From the NCBI RefSeq assembly GCF_000722875.1, contig NZ_JFHR01000025.1:1-64000 (forward strand): a stretch of 64,000 nucleotides of DNA. The letters run 5' to 3'. Below, one piece after another: positions 51,159 to 60,410 of the stretch. Every line of letters starts with the position of its first letter. Within the stretch, counting starts at the first letter, position 1. The notes beneath the pieces are model-generated. The model searched no databases. It saw only the letters and a program-made list of their open reading frames with translations, and was not told where the DNA came from. This stretch comes from Sphingobium chlorophenolicum. Its GTDB lineage: Bacteria; Pseudomonadota; Alphaproteobacteria; Sphingomonadales; Sphingomonadaceae. The position numbers were made by a program, and so were the translations under genes.

Positions 51159-51347
51159 ATGGCCAAGAATACGGGCAACAATTTTCGTCGCGGGGCGGTG
51201 ACCGGCCGTACCCAATTCCAGCGCCCTGACGGCAATTACCAGAAGCGCGACGAACGCACGGGGCATTTCATGACCGTCAAGGACGACGGCAAGCCCTTCA
51301 AGGGCGTGGCGAAGGAGCCGGATGGCCGGGATGGCCCGAATTCCTGA
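51159..51347 (+). CDS. Small basic unknown protein
   Basis: 62 residues, rich in Lys, Arg and Gly: NTGNNFRRGAVTGRTQFQRP, DGNYQKRDERTGHFMTVKDD, GKPFKGVAKEPD. Ribosome binding site taggaga 6 nt upstream. Similar KDGKPFKGV-ending proteins are found next to DUF3892 genes, as here. Possibly nucleic-acid binding; function unknown. Confidence 0.72.
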   Translation: MAKNTGNNFRRGAVTGRTQFQRPDGNYQKRDERTGHFMTVKDDGKPFKGVAKEPDGRDGPNS

Positions 51348-51379
51348 TCTCCATCATTTCATTTAGAAGGAATTTCCGA

Positions 51380-51652
51380 ATGGCAGACGTAAGGGTTACC
51401 TGCATCAACAAGCAGCCGCGCAACGATCCGCACGAGGGCATCACCCACCTGGGCGGTGCGACCTGGCGCTGGACGCGCCAGGAGGTCATCAATTCCATCG
51501 AAGCCAAGACCAACACGTTCTTCACGCTCGTTGGCGGAAATCGCGCAGAGGTCGGCGTGGTGAACGGCGCGAACGGCAAGTACCTGCGCACCTATGCGGA
51601 TGGAAAGTGGAACGACAATCTCCTGGCGCTCCCGGAATGTTCGAACGCATAG
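51380..51652 (+). CDS. DUF3892 protein
   Basis: 90 residues: ADVRVTCINKQPRNDPHEGI, THLGGATWRWTRQEVINSIE, FFTLVGGNRAEVGVVNGANG, KYLRTYADGKWNDNLLALPE. This is the DUF3892 signature (HLGG...W...YLRT..DG..NDNLLALP). Function unknown, often near mobile elements. Ribosome binding site agaagga upstream. Confidence 0.9.
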   Translation: MADVRVTCINKQPRNDPHEGITHLGGATWRWTRQEVINSIEAKTNTFFTLVGGNRAEVGVVNGANGKYLRTYADGKWNDNLLALPECSNA

Positions 51653-51673
51653 TTGCTGAGGTCGGGAGGTCGC

Positions 51674-51979
51674 ATGGACTGGCTATGGACATGGGGCGGT
51701 GCCTGTTTCGGCTATCGCGATGACGACGATCTTTGGACCTATGACGGGCGCCATGTCGGCCGCTTCCATGGCGATGAGATCTATGGGCGCGATGGCCGCT
51801 ATCTTGGCGAACTGAGAAACCAGAACCGGCTGATAACGCATCGTTCAAAGTCGGGATGGCGGAAGCCGGGTTTCGGTGCTTTCGGGTGTCGCGGCTCTTA
51901 TGCGCGCTATGCCAGCTATGCGGGCTACGCAATGTACGCTGGATATGAAGACTTCCCCGCGCCGGAGACCTTCCGCTAG
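51674..51979 (+). CDS. 4-fold beta flower-type protein
   Basis: 101 residues with repeated short strands: WLWTWGGACFGYRDDDDLWT, YDGRHVGRFHGDEIYGRDGR, YLGELRNQNRLITHRSKSGW, then a Tyr/Ala-rich tail (SYARYASYAGYAMYAGYED). The four beta repeats match the 4-fold beta flower domain. Role unknown. It overlaps no neighbour and has gggaggt upstream of ATG 51674. Confidence 0.75.
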   Translation: MDWLWTWGGACFGYRDDDDLWTYDGRHVGRFHGDEIYGRDGRYLGELRNQNRLITHRSKSGWRKPGFGAFGCRGSYARYASYAGYAMYAGYEDFPAPETFR

Positions 51980-52019
51980 ATCGCAAACAGGCGTGCGCGC
52001 GAGTGATGGATCAAAGAGC

Positions 52020-52511
52020 ATGATTGAAATCGAAGGAAATTTGTTTGTCGGCGGCGAACTCGATGAGCAACAGGTGCGCGGCCAGCCGGGCTGGTTTTTC
52101 ATTCATGCTTGCAAGGAACCCTATCACCGGCAGGCGTTGGGCTATGCGGGGCGAGCCGCCTCCAAGGATCATCCCGAATATCTGATTGCCCGACGCGAGG
52201 GGCGCTTGATCCTGAATTTGGTGGACGCTGCCGACGTCAACTACATTCCTGCCGACATCGTGGATGCAGCACTTCTCGCAATTCATGAGAATATCGGCGG
52301 CCATCGAATCCTGCTCCATTGCAATCAAGGGCAATCCCGATCCCCGACGATAGGCCTGCTCTACCTGCTTAAATTCACCGACCGGCTGAGGAGCTTGGAC
52401 AGGGACGCCGCGATCGATGCATTCAGGTCGATCTATCCTCCTTACAATCCGGCGCGAGGCATGGCCGAATATGCGCGGATCAATTGGGATCGATATTGCC
52501 CAGGTGCCTGA
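52020..52511 (+). CDS. Dual-specificity phosphatase-like protein
   Basis: 163 residues. The phosphatase P-loop is LLHCNQGQSRSPTIGLLYLL, with C-x5-R (Cys about residue 101), flanked by IEGNLFVGGELDEQ and LILNLVDAADVNYIP. Such enzymes remove phosphate from proteins, nucleotides or RNA. It closes the small-gene cluster, 41 nt after the beta flower gene. Substrate unknown; in a defence setting a nucleotide or RNA target is possible. Confidence 0.8.
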   Translation: MIEIEGNLFVGGELDEQQVRGQPGWFFIHACKEPYHRQALGYAGRAASKDHPEYLIARREGRLILNLVDAADVNYIPADIVDAALLAIHENIGGHRILLHCNQGQSRSPTIGLLYLLKFTDRLRSLDRDAAIDAFRSIYPPYNPARGMAEYARINWDRYCPGA

Positions 52512-52720
52512 ACTGGCATTTGCGATAACGGCCTGCCAGCACCCGCTCCAATCGTATCGCCTGGACAAGATTCACTCTGGTTGCTTGCCGAGCGGCCGGC
52601 GGGAACGATCGGCGCGTGACCGACCGTTCTCGGCAACAGGTGGATATCCGCCCCCCAAACAAAGTCTGTATAGAATCCGTATAAAGTTCGGATAGCCGGG
52701 CGCGCTCCATAGAGTGGGCT

Positions 52721-52738
52721 TGCTGCATTTTCGCAGCA
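52721..52738. promoter_or_regulatory. Small hairpin upstream of the lasso precursor gene
   Basis: TGCTGC (52721-52726) and GCAGCA (52733-52738) pair around a 6-nt loop, 20 nt before the ATG of the precursor gene and just ahead of its ribosome binding site (gaggag). It may be the 5' end of the mRNA or a translational control element. No clear promoter was picked out in 52512-52720. Confidence 0.4.
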
Positions 52739-52758
52739 TGTCAGAGGAGTGCACCATC

Positions 52759-52890
52759 ATGGAACGCAACGACGAACGGCATGACGACCTGATCGACCTC
52801 GGCGCCGCCAGCACCGAGACCCAGGGCCGGCCCGGGCTTCAGCTCGAGTTCGGCGTGATCGCCCAGCCCATCGGCATCGAGGCCGAGTGA
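52759..52890 (+). CDS. Lasso peptide precursor
   Basis: 43 residues, absent from simple gene calls because it is so short. Leader is 22 residues with Thr at position -2 (STETQ before the core). The core starts with Gly23: ring region GRPGLQLE, then tail FGVIAQPIGIEAE (21 residues in all). Gly1 and Glu8 would form an 8-residue macrolactam ring. This follows the lasso rules (Gly at 1, acidic at 7-9, Thr at -2). Ribosome binding site GAGGAG. It is followed by a strong hairpin and the B/C genes. I do not recognise the sequence among lasso peptides I know. Confidence 0.88.
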   Translation: MERNDERHDDLIDLGAASTETQGRPGLQLEFGVIAQPIGIEAE

Positions 52891-52900
52891 TCCATCGGCG

Positions 52901-52928
52901 CGGGCGCGCCGCGCAGGCGGCGCGTCCG
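52901..52928 (+). promoter_or_regulatory. 12-bp hairpin between lasso precursor and B genes
   Basis: CGGGCGCGCCGC pairs with GCGGCGCGTCCG (52901-52912 with 52917-52928; one G-U pair) around a GCAG loop, starting 10 nt after the precursor stop and ending 11 nt before the B start. It probably lowers B/C expression and stabilises the precursor mRNA, as noted in other proteobacterial lasso operons. Confidence 0.65.
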
Positions 52929-52939
52929 CTCCATTCGCC

Positions 52940-53629
52940 ATGCAGCAGCGATACCGGATCACAGATGGAATCGGCTTCTGCCGGTTCGAGGGGCGCACGA
53001 TCGTCCTCGACATCGCAGCCGACCGCTATTGGCAACTCGGCGAGGATGCAGGCCGCGCCCTGGAGGCCGTACGTACCGGCACGACGGGCGGCATCGACGA
53101 AGGGGCGTTGGAGCGGCTGGTGACGCTCGGCTTTGTCGTCCCAACCAGCGAGGAGCCGGCAGCCATGGCGGGAAGCCTTGCCGCATCAATGGGCGACGCC
53201 CTGTCGCGGCCATCAAGAAGCGCGCTGGAGCAGGCCAGCCGGACGGGCGCCGGCTGGACGACGGCCTGCGAGGTCGCCGTACTCGCGATCGCGGCCCGCG
53301 TGGCACTGCGCAGGCTCGCATTGAAGACCATCCTGGACCGGCTGGCAGTCCGGCGCAGACGGAAGGCACCGGCTCTTCCCGCCACCAATCTCGAAATGCT
53401 CGCGCGGTGCTTTTGGCAGTACCGGCGCCTGGTTCCCTTGCGGCCGCTATGCCTGCCGGATTCGATCGCGTTCCTCTGGTTCGCCATGCGCCGCGGCCAT
53501 GCCCCGCGACTGGTGTTCGGCGTGGAGGCCTTCCCGTTCACCGCGCATTGCTGGGTGCAGGATGGCGACGTCGTCCTGACCGACGCGCTCGACCACGCCG
53601 GCCGCTTCACGCCGATCATGGTGCTGTGA
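52940..53629 (+). CDS. Lasso peptide biosynthesis B protein (RRE fused to leader peptidase)
   Basis: 229 residues. N-terminal PqqD-like leader-recognition element: YRITDGIGFCRFEGRTIVLD, IAADRYWQLGEDAGRALEAV. C-terminal transglutaminase-like Cys protease: LCLPDSIAFLWFAMRRGHAP (Cys about 171), FPFTAHCWVQDGDVVLTD (His about 203 and Asp). It binds and cleaves the leader so that the C protein can close the ring. B1 and B2 functions are fused, usual in proteobacteria. The TGA overlaps the GTG of the C gene. Confidence 0.9.
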   Translation: MQQRYRITDGIGFCRFEGRTIVLDIAADRYWQLGEDAGRALEAVRTGTTGGIDEGALERLVTLGFVVPTSEEPAAMAGSLAASMGDALSRPSRSALEQASRTGAGWTTACEVAVLAIAARVALRRLALKTILDRLAVRRRRKAPALPATNLEMLARCFWQYRRLVPLRPLCLPDSIAFLWFAMRRGHAPRLVFGVEAFPFTAHCWVQDGDVVLTDALDHAGRFTPIMVL

Positions 53630-55380
53630 CAGGCGATAGCTACCTGGCGATCGTCGCGCCCGCAGCCGATCCAGGAGAGGAACGGCGGATGGCGGAGCGC
53701 GCGGCGGAAAGACTTTCGCTGATCCCTGCGTTCCAATGCGACGGCCTAGTCGTTCTCGTCGATACCGCGACGCGCCATCGCCGGTTCGGCGAAGCGGGTA
53801 TCGCGATCGGCTCGACCATGGCCCGAAGTGGCGATGCCGACATTGCGGGCGGGGCCGATCAATGGGACGCATGCCGGTTCGCGGGCGCCTTCTGGGGCGA
53901 TCATGTCGCCTTCTTCCGGCAGCACGGCAGCGGCGAGATCTCGGTCATTCGCGCGGCATCGGGTCGCCTTGCGGCATTCCGGATGACGGTCGGCGAAATT
54001 ACGCTGGTCGCGTCGGAACCTGCCTTGCTGCTCGCGCTGACTGGCGCCGAGCCGCGTATCGACTGGCGCTTCGTCGCGCATCATCTTGCCTTCCCGCACC
54101 TGCGCTGCGGCGCGACCGGCCTCGCCGGCATCGACGAACTGTTCGCGGGCGACCGCACGATATTCGCCGGAACGGGCATGCGGCGTGAAGCGATCTGGAG
54201 TCCCTGGGACTTCGCGGCGGACGAGCGGCAGGTCGCGGACCTGGACGAAGCGCAGCATATGCTGCGAACCTCCGTCAACGAAGCGACCGCGGCGTTGGTG
54301 CGACCCTATCGCTCGGTCCTGCTGGAGCTGTCGGGCGGGCTGGATTCGTCGGTTCTCGCGGCGGCGCTCGCGGCCTGCGCCGCGCCTGCCACCGCGCTCA
54401 ACCTCGTCACGACGCGCGCCGAAGGCGACGAGCGGGACTATGCACGCGCCACCGCGGCGGCCACGGGCCTCGTACTTGCCGAACACAATGTCGAGGCCGA
54501 TGTCGACCTGACCCGCCCGGTGGCGTGCCGGTCGGCGCGGCCCGGCATTCCGCAGATCCTGGCGCCTGCCGACCGCCTGCTGGGCGACGCGGCGCGGGCG
54601 GACGGGGTGGAAGCCTTTGTCAGCGGGACCGGCGGCGACTGTGTGTTCTGCGCGCCGGGGTCGGCCGCGCCGGCCGCCGACGCGCTGCGCCTGTTCGGTC
54701 CCGGCCGCCGCTTCCTGCGCGCGGTACGTCACATTGCCGAAGTCCATGACACGAGCCTGTGGATCGCCGGCTCGATGGCGTGGCGACAGGCGCACCGGCC
54801 GCCGATCCACCGCGTCTGGCCGGGATCTGACGCCTTTCTCGCAAGGGACGTGCTGCCGCGCGAGCCCGATTTCCATCCCTGGCTGGTCGAGCCCGAAGAC
54901 GCGCTGCCCGGAAGGCGCAGCCATGTGCGCGCGGTCGTTGCGGCCTTCGCCCATCTCGACGGCTATGCGCGGCACGCCGTCGCCCCATCGCTTTTTCCGC
55001 TGCTGAGCCAGCCGGTGATGGAGAGCTGCTTCAGGATTCCGACCTGGATGTGGATCGACGGCGGACGCGACCGGGCAATCGCGCGCCAGGCGTTCAGCGA
55101 CGTGCTGCCGGCGAAAGTGATCGATCGCCGGTCGAAGGGCGGCATGGACGCCTATTGCCTGCGGAACTTCGAGGCCAACCGCGCGCGATTGGAGCCCTAT
55201 CTGCTCGAGGGGCATCTTGCCGGGGCCGGCCTGCTCGACCGGCCTGCCGTCGCCGCCTATCTCCGCCAGCCGGTGGGATCGCGTGATCCGCGCTTCTATC
55301 GCCTGTTGCCGATTATCGATGCCGAGGCCTGGGCGCGCGGCTGGCTCGGCCCGGAGCTTGGGCCGGCCGGAGGTCCATAG
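53626..55380 (+). CDS. Lasso cyclase C protein (asparagine synthetase-like)
   Basis: 584 residues, GTG start overlapping the B stop (GTGA). The N-terminal glutaminase-like domain lacks Cys2, as expected for lasso cyclases. The synthetase domain has the ATP-binding loop LLELSGGLDSSVLAAALAAC, VEAFVSGTGGDCVFC and, near the end, RSKGGMDAYCLRNF. It adenylates the Glu8 side chain and lets Gly1 attack to make the macrolactam. Its last 85 nt are antisense to the isopeptidase gene. No lasso ABC transporter (D) is nearby. Confidence 0.9.
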   Translation: MTGDSYLAIVAPAADPGEERRMAERAAERLSLIPAFQCDGLVVLVDTATRHRRFGEAGIAIGSTMARSGDADIAGGADQWDACRFAGAFWGDHVAFFRQHGSGEISVIRAASGRLAAFRMTVGEITLVASEPALLLALTGAEPRIDWRFVAHHLAFPHLRCGATGLAGIDELFAGDRTIFAGTGMRREAIWSPWDFAADERQVADLDEAQHMLRTSVNEATAALVRPYRSVLLELSGGLDSSVLAAALAACAAPATALNLVTTRAEGDERDYARATAAATGLVLAEHNVEADVDLTRPVACRSARPGIPQILAPADRLLGDAARADGVEAFVSGTGGDCVFCAPGSAAPAADALRLFGPGRRFLRAVRHIAEVHDTSLWIAGSMAWRQAHRPPIHRVWPGSDAFLARDVLPREPDFHPWLVEPEDALPGRRSHVRAVVAAFAHLDGYARHAVAPSLFPLLSQPVMESCFRIPTWMWIDGGRDRAIARQAFSDVLPAKVIDRRSKGGMDAYCLRNFEANRARLEPYLLEGHLAGAGLLDRPAVAAYLRQPVGSRDPRFYRLLPIIDAEAWARGWLGPELGPAGGP

Positions 55381-57404
55381 GCCTGCCAGCGGCGGTACTG
55401 CGCCGCCTTGGCAGGATCGGGGTCGATCCAGCCCTGCAGCCAGTAGCGGAACCAGTCGAGGTTGCGCGCATTTGCCGCGAGCTGGTGGCGCGGCTGCCAT
55501 TTGACATGCACCTCGTCGGGAAAGGCCCAGAGTTCGACCGGCTTGCCTGCCCGCTGGAGCCGCGCCAGCAGTTCGACATTGGGCCGATATTCCTGCTCGG
55601 GCAGCTGCATCAGGAGCGGCGCCTGGATCCGGTCGGCATTGAAGGCAGGCGACAGTTCGCGCCAGTCGCGACGGTCCTGGTCGGGATCGTCGATGCCCCA
55701 GCCCGATTTCAGCACTTCGGGGACTTCCCGACCCTTGACCGCGTTGAACCAGTAGTAGGTCGGGGTCAGCAGCACGTTCGCGATCGAGGTCGCCGCCAGC
55801 AGGCGGGAGTGCATCGCGATCCAGATCGTCGACTCGCCGCCAAAGCTGACCCCGCCCATGCCGACCTTCGTCCGGTCGATGATGCCGTCGTGGGCCAGCC
55901 GGTCGATCACTGCCGCGATGCCGGATTGGGCGATGCGGTAAGCGCCGACCTGGTCGCCGACCCCATCGGACGCGGGATAGCGGTTGATGCAGAGCGCGGC
56001 GATGCCGTGCCGGGCGAGTTCGCGCAGGGGGAATTCGTCGCCGAGGCCGCCGCGCAGATAGCCGCCGCACGAATAATAGGTGACGAACAGCGGTACCGGC
56101 CCCGTCACCCCATCCGGTCGCAGGAGCTGGCCGGTGAAGCGTCGGCCCGCACGATCCACCCAGCTGAAGGGACGGAATTTCGGCGCGGTATCGGCAAGCG
56201 CCGGGTTCGGATCGGCCAGCAGGCGGAGCTTGCCTGTATCAAGGTCTATCGCGACGAGGTGCGGCGGCACGTCTGCAGCCGCCGCAACGCACACTATGGT
56301 TCGGGTTCCGATGGCGCAGCCCTGCGTCTGGTCGCGACCACCGCCCAGCAGGCCTTGTCCGGTCGCGAGCGTGTCGACGGCGCCCGACTCCACGGTCCAG
56401 CGATGGAGGCTGGAGTTGCCACCGCCGTCACTCGTCTCGAACACCAGTGCATCGGCCTCCCGTTGCCACGTCACCGACCGGATGCGCTGCCCGGTGCAGG
56501 CTGCCGCGCCGCACGGGATCGCGCCCTGGACTCCCGAGCCCTGGACTCCCGAGCCCTTGGCGACCAGCAATTCATGGCGGGCGCCCGAGGAGAGGACATA
56601 GGCCGTGCCGCGCCCGTCGCCCGAGGCAACGCGCGCGACGAGGAACCGCCCATCCAGCTTGTCGAACGCCTGGGGCGCCGGCGCGAGCCGCGCCGCCTCC
56701 GCCGCCGTCGCATCGCGGGCCAGCCCCGAGGCGATGTCCACCGTCCGCACATGGGGCGCCTGGTCGGCCAGCAGCCCGGCATGGCCGAACCAGAAGCCCC
56801 CGAGCCGCTCGGTTGCCTGGCGTCCATCGATCCGGCCGCCGCGATAGAGCGGGCGGGAAGGATCGACCTTTGCGTCGATCAGCACGCCGTCGTCATGTTC
56901 CTTGTCCTCCGCGCGCACGATTTCGTCGCGCGAAGGCCCGACGCGGTAGGTGACGCTCCGGCCATCGGCCCCAAGCATCATGTCGGCGACGTTGCCCGGC
57001 TCGCTCGTGATGCGCGCAACGCCCGAGCCGTCGGCGGCCGCGCGCCAGACCTGCACCTCACCGTCGATGATCGCGCGATAGAGGATGTAGCGCGAATCCG
57101 CCGACCAGATCGGCGGCTCGGAAAGCAGGGTGCCGTTGAGCCAGTTGCCTTCGCCGGCATCGGCCAGCCGGCGCGGTGGTGTGCTGCCGTCGACCGGCAC
57201 GACGAACCAGGCGAGGTCGTGGGCATTGCGCTCGATAGAGGCGGCTTCCTCGCGGAACGCCACCATCCGGCCGTCTGGCGAGATCGCGACGCTGGAGAGG
57301 TCGGTGAGTTCGATCACCTCGCGCATCGATGGCGTGCGCTGGGCTTGGCTCACGTCGGGAAGGGCAAGAAGCGCGAAGAGGATCGACAGCCGCCGCTTCA
57401 CCAT
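55296..57404 (-). CDS. Lasso peptide isopeptidase (S9 prolyl-oligopeptidase-like)
   Basis: 702 residues. Signal-like N-terminus (RLSILFALLALPDVSQAQ), a beta-propeller-type N-terminal half, then an alpha/beta-hydrolase: VGMGGVSFGGESTIWIAMHS with the nucleophile Ser near 520, WAFPDEVHVKWQPRHQLAAN with the catalytic His. It matches AtxE-type enzymes that open the isopeptide bond of lasso peptides, allowing reuse or sensing. Convergent with the cyclase gene (85-nt overlap) and overlapping the TonB receptor gene by 7 nt. The C-terminal Pro/Ser-rich tail may be extended. Confidence 0.88.
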   Translation of the reverse strand: MVKRRLSILFALLALPDVSQAQRTPSMREVIELTDLSSVAISPDGRMVAFREEAASIERNAHDLAWFVVPVDGSTPPRRLADAGEGNWLNGTLLSEPPIWSADSRYILYRAIIDGEVQVWRAAADGSGVARITSEPGNVADMMLGADGRSVTYRVGPSRDEIVRAEDKEHDDGVLIDAKVDPSRPLYRGGRIDGRQATERLGGFWFGHAGLLADQAPHVRTVDIASGLARDATAAEAARLAPAPQAFDKLDGRFLVARVASGDGRGTAYVLSSGARHELLVAKGSGVQGSGVQGAIPCGAAACTGQRIRSVTWQREADALVFETSDGGGNSSLHRWTVESGAVDTLATGQGLLGGGRDQTQGCAIGTRTIVCVAAAADVPPHLVAIDLDTGKLRLLADPNPALADTAPKFRPFSWVDRAGRRFTGQLLRPDGVTGPVPLFVTYYSCGGYLRGGLGDEFPLRELARHGIAALCINRYPASDGVGDQVGAYRIAQSGIAAVIDRLAHDGIIDRTKVGMGGVSFGGESTIWIAMHSRLLAATSIANVLLTPTYYWFNAVKGREVPEVLKSGWGIDDPDQDRRDWRELSPAFNADRIQAPLLMQLPEQEYRPNVELLARLQRAGKPVELWAFPDEVHVKWQPRHQLAANARNLDWFRYWLQGWIDPDPAKAAQYRRWQAYGPPAGPSSGPSQPRAQASASIIGNRR

Positions 57405-60331
57405 GATTTCACCAGCTGGAAGGCGATCATGCGTCCGACGGGACTGGCATTTTCGGGGTCGAAGCCGGATGCCGAGAAGGGTGTGCGATTATTGACGTAG
57501 GGCGGCGCGCGATCGAACAGGTTGGTGATGCTGAGCGCCAGCCTGACGCCGTGCAGCGGTCCGCGATCTCCGCCGAGTTCGTAGCCAAGCTGGAGGTCCA
57601 GCGTTGTCCAGCTATGCACGCGCTCGGCCGACGTGACGCCGTTGTTCAGATAGCCATTGACGAAGTTGAGATAGGCGGCGGCGCTTGCCTTGCCGAGCGT
57701 GGCGGCGGCGCGGCCTCGCAGGCGCAAGTCGACCGGATTGCCGATGGTCGACACGACATCGGCGGAATCGGAGGTCGCGGTGATCCGCTGGGTGAGATTG
57801 AACAGCCAGGTGCCGCTCACGCCGAGTTCGAAGCTCCGGCCCTTCTCGCCGCCACGATATCCGATGTCGAAATCCAGCCCGCGTTCGGTCGTCCGGGACA
57901 GGTTCGCGTTGCGCCCGTCGACAAGCACCGTCACGGTCGAGGCGGGAATCCCATAAGGGTTCACGAAGGTCGGGTCCGCATAGAGCGCGGCGATCGTGGC
58001 GGCGGCGGGATTGTCGGTGATCAGCGACTGGAACCGGCTGCGCTGCGACAGGAACGAGAAGAGCTCGGCGGCGGGATTGTTGATGCGGTCGCGATAGGAA
58101 ATGTCGAAATAGGTGGCGCTGACCGAGAGGCCGGGGAAGCGTTGCGGGCGGAAGTCGAACCCGACGGTCCAGGTCCTGGCCTTTTCCGGGCCGATGTCGG
58201 GGCGGTTGCCGAACAGGGCGATCACGGTGCTGGTGCCCGTGGGCGAAGCGGGATCGGGGAGCGGCAGTGGGATGATCTGATTGAGACCCGGACCCTGCCG
58301 GACGTCGACAAAGCTCGGCGCGCGAAACGAGGTGCCGAACGTGCCGCGCACCGTCAGGGCCGGCACCGGCTTCCAACTCAGCCCGAGCTTGGGATTTGCG
58401 GTCGTCCCGACGTCGCTGTATCGCTCGGTACGCCCGGCGACCGACAGGTCGAGCCGGTCGATGCCGGGCACGTCTTGCTCCGGCGCGACCAGCGGTGCCA
58501 GCAGTTCGGCATAGCCGGCGACGATCGAACGACCAAGCGGGAAGCCCGCCGTTCCGCCGCTTACCGGTTGCGGCGTGAACTCGTCGTCGAACGACGAAAA
58601 GCCGTACCATTCGTGCCGGTACTCGCCGCCGATCGCCATCCGGACATCGCCTGCGGGAAGAGCGAACAGCGGCCCGTCGAACTTCAGCGAGGTCGACCAT
58701 TGCCGGGAGTGGCCGGTCTGGACGAAGCCGCCGCGCACGCGATCGATGGTCGCCGGATTGGTGACCGCGCCGTCGCCGAACAAATTGTACGAGCTGGCCG
58801 GATCAGGATCAGCAAGCGCGACTGCCAGCCGGTAGTAGTTGGGCACGTTATGCGTAGCCTGCCGCTCGCGCTGCTCGCCATAGGCGCCGTGAAGCTCGGC
58901 GGACCAGCGTCCGACCGCGGCTTCGAGAGTGGCAGCGCCCGCCCAGTTGGTGACATGGGCGTCGAGCGTCGGGGCGCCGAGGTCGGGCCTGAAGTCATAG
59001 TGGACGGTCACAGGCTGGCCGGTGCCGATCGGATCGACATAGAAGGGATTGGCCGGGGTGACGGTGACGCCGCCATAATTGCTGGGGAAGGTCCGGGCGG
59101 ACGACCGCCGGTCGGCGAAGAAACCCTGTGCCCGGAACTTGAAGCCGCCGCCCAGGTCCTGTTCGAGCGCGGCATAGGCGGAATGCCGGTTCAGCGCGGG
59201 CAGGATGTCGGTGTCGCGGCGCCCGTCGGCGAGATTGGCGACGCCGGGGGCGAGGTCGCCAGCGGCGAGATGGGTGCCGTCCTGGCCGCGCGGAATGCCG
59301 AAGACCTGGCCGTTGGCAGCAACGATCGTCCCCGGATTGGCATAGTCCTGCCGATAGTCGGGTCCACCCAAGGCGCGCAGATCCTCGGTCGCATAGGGCC
59401 GGTCCTTGGCTGCGAGCCGGCCGCGGCGGTAATATTCATAGCCGGCGATGAACCGGCCGCTTGCCCAATGGAAGCCGACGAGCTGGCTTGCCTGCACTTC
59501 GTCGAAGCCGTCGGCAAAGCCGTAGCGCAGCCGCGTCTCCGCCCCGTCGAGATCGCGGCGCAGACGGACATTGACCACGCCCGCGACCGCGTCCGACCCG
59601 TAGATCGCCGAGGCGCCATCCGCGAGCACCTCGATCCGCTCGATCACGCTCGAGGGGATCAGCGTCAGGTCGACGAAACTGCCGGAACCGCCGCCAAGCG
59701 GCGGGCGGTTTCCATCGACCAGCGTCAGCGTCGAGGTCGTGCCGAGCCCGCGCAGGTTGACGCCCGAGCCGAAGCCGAAATTGGTGCTACTGTTGTTGCG
59801 CACCGAGAAGCCGACCGTCCCCTCGTTCGCACCGCCGGCGAAGTTCTGGGGCAAGGCCGCGAGGATCTGCTGCGTCGTTGCATAGCCGCTGCGATCGATG
59901 TCCCTGCGATCGACCGTCACCAGGTTCGAGCCGACCGGGGCAGCACCGCGAATGCGGGTGCCGGTGACGACGATGTCCGCCTCGTCGCCCCGCGAGTCCG
60001 CGCGGCCGGCCGCCGGCCGCACCACGAAGCTGTCGCCGACGCGCTCGAAGGACAGGCCGGAGCCGGCGAGCAGCAGGCCAAGCGCCTCCTCGATCGTGTA
60101 GGAACCCCGGAGCGCCGGGGCCTCCCTGTCGCCGATCAGCGCCCCGTCGGCCAGGATGGTCCTGCCCGACAGGAGCGCGAGCGCCCGGAGCGAATCTCCC
60201 AACCGTTGCGCGGGAATATCCACGCCAAGCCGCCGGGACTCCTGTGCGTGCGCCTGCGACGCGCTCGCTACCAGCGCAACCGTGGCCATGCCCCCCAGCA
60301 GGTGCATTGCCGTCTCTTTGAATCGAACCAT
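57398..60331 (-). CDS. TonB-dependent receptor with STN signalling domain
   Basis: 977 residues. Signal peptide ends at AHA-QE. The STN domain follows at about 30-105 (GVDIPAQRLGDSLRALALLS, GSYTIEEALGLLLAGSGLSF), then plug (DIVVTGTRI, NLVTVDRRDIDRSGYATTQQ, IEVLADGASAIYGSDAVAGV) and a barrel ending in MIAFQLVKSW. STN transfers the ligand signal to FecR. The ligand is probably the lasso peptide (or its complex), taken up across the outer membrane for the isopeptidase. Gene order matches other sphingomonad lasso clusters. Confidence 0.93.
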   Translation of the reverse strand: MVRFKETAMHLLGGMATVALVASASQAHAQESRRLGVDIPAQRLGDSLRALALLSGRTILADGALIGDREAPALRGSYTIEEALGLLLAGSGLSFERVGDSFVVRPAAGRADSRGDEADIVVTGTRIRGAAPVGSNLVTVDRRDIDRSGYATTQQILAALPQNFAGGANEGTVGFSVRNNSSTNFGFGSGVNLRGLGTTSTLTLVDGNRPPLGGGSGSFVDLTLIPSSVIERIEVLADGASAIYGSDAVAGVVNVRLRRDLDGAETRLRYGFADGFDEVQASQLVGFHWASGRFIAGYEYYRRGRLAAKDRPYATEDLRALGGPDYRQDYANPGTIVAANGQVFGIPRGQDGTHLAAGDLAPGVANLADGRRDTDILPALNRHSAYAALEQDLGGGFKFRAQGFFADRRSSARTFPSNYGGVTVTPANPFYVDPIGTGQPVTVHYDFRPDLGAPTLDAHVTNWAGAATLEAAVGRWSAELHGAYGEQRERQATHNVPNYYRLAVALADPDPASSYNLFGDGAVTNPATIDRVRGGFVQTGHSRQWSTSLKFDGPLFALPAGDVRMAIGGEYRHEWYGFSSFDDEFTPQPVSGGTAGFPLGRSIVAGYAELLAPLVAPEQDVPGIDRLDLSVAGRTERYSDVGTTANPKLGLSWKPVPALTVRGTFGTSFRAPSFVDVRQGPGLNQIIPLPLPDPASPTGTSTVIALFGNRPDIGPEKARTWTVGFDFRPQRFPGLSVSATYFDISYRDRINNPAAELFSFLSQRSRFQSLITDNPAAATIAALYADPTFVNPYGIPASTVTVLVDGRNANLSRTTERGLDFDIGYRGGEKGRSFELGVSGTWLFNLTQRITATSDSADVVSTIGNPVDLRLRGRAAATLGKASAAAYLNFVNGYLNNGVTSAERVHSWTTLDLQLGYELGGDRGPLHGVRLALSITNLFDRAPPYVNNRTPFSASGFDPENASPVGRMIAFQLVKSW

Positions 60332-60410
60332 CGTCGTCTTTCTCCCCCTTGGCCGCCGGAGGGCGGGATGGGCGGGAGACGACGAAGGCGGGAATCACCC
60401 GCCAGATTTT

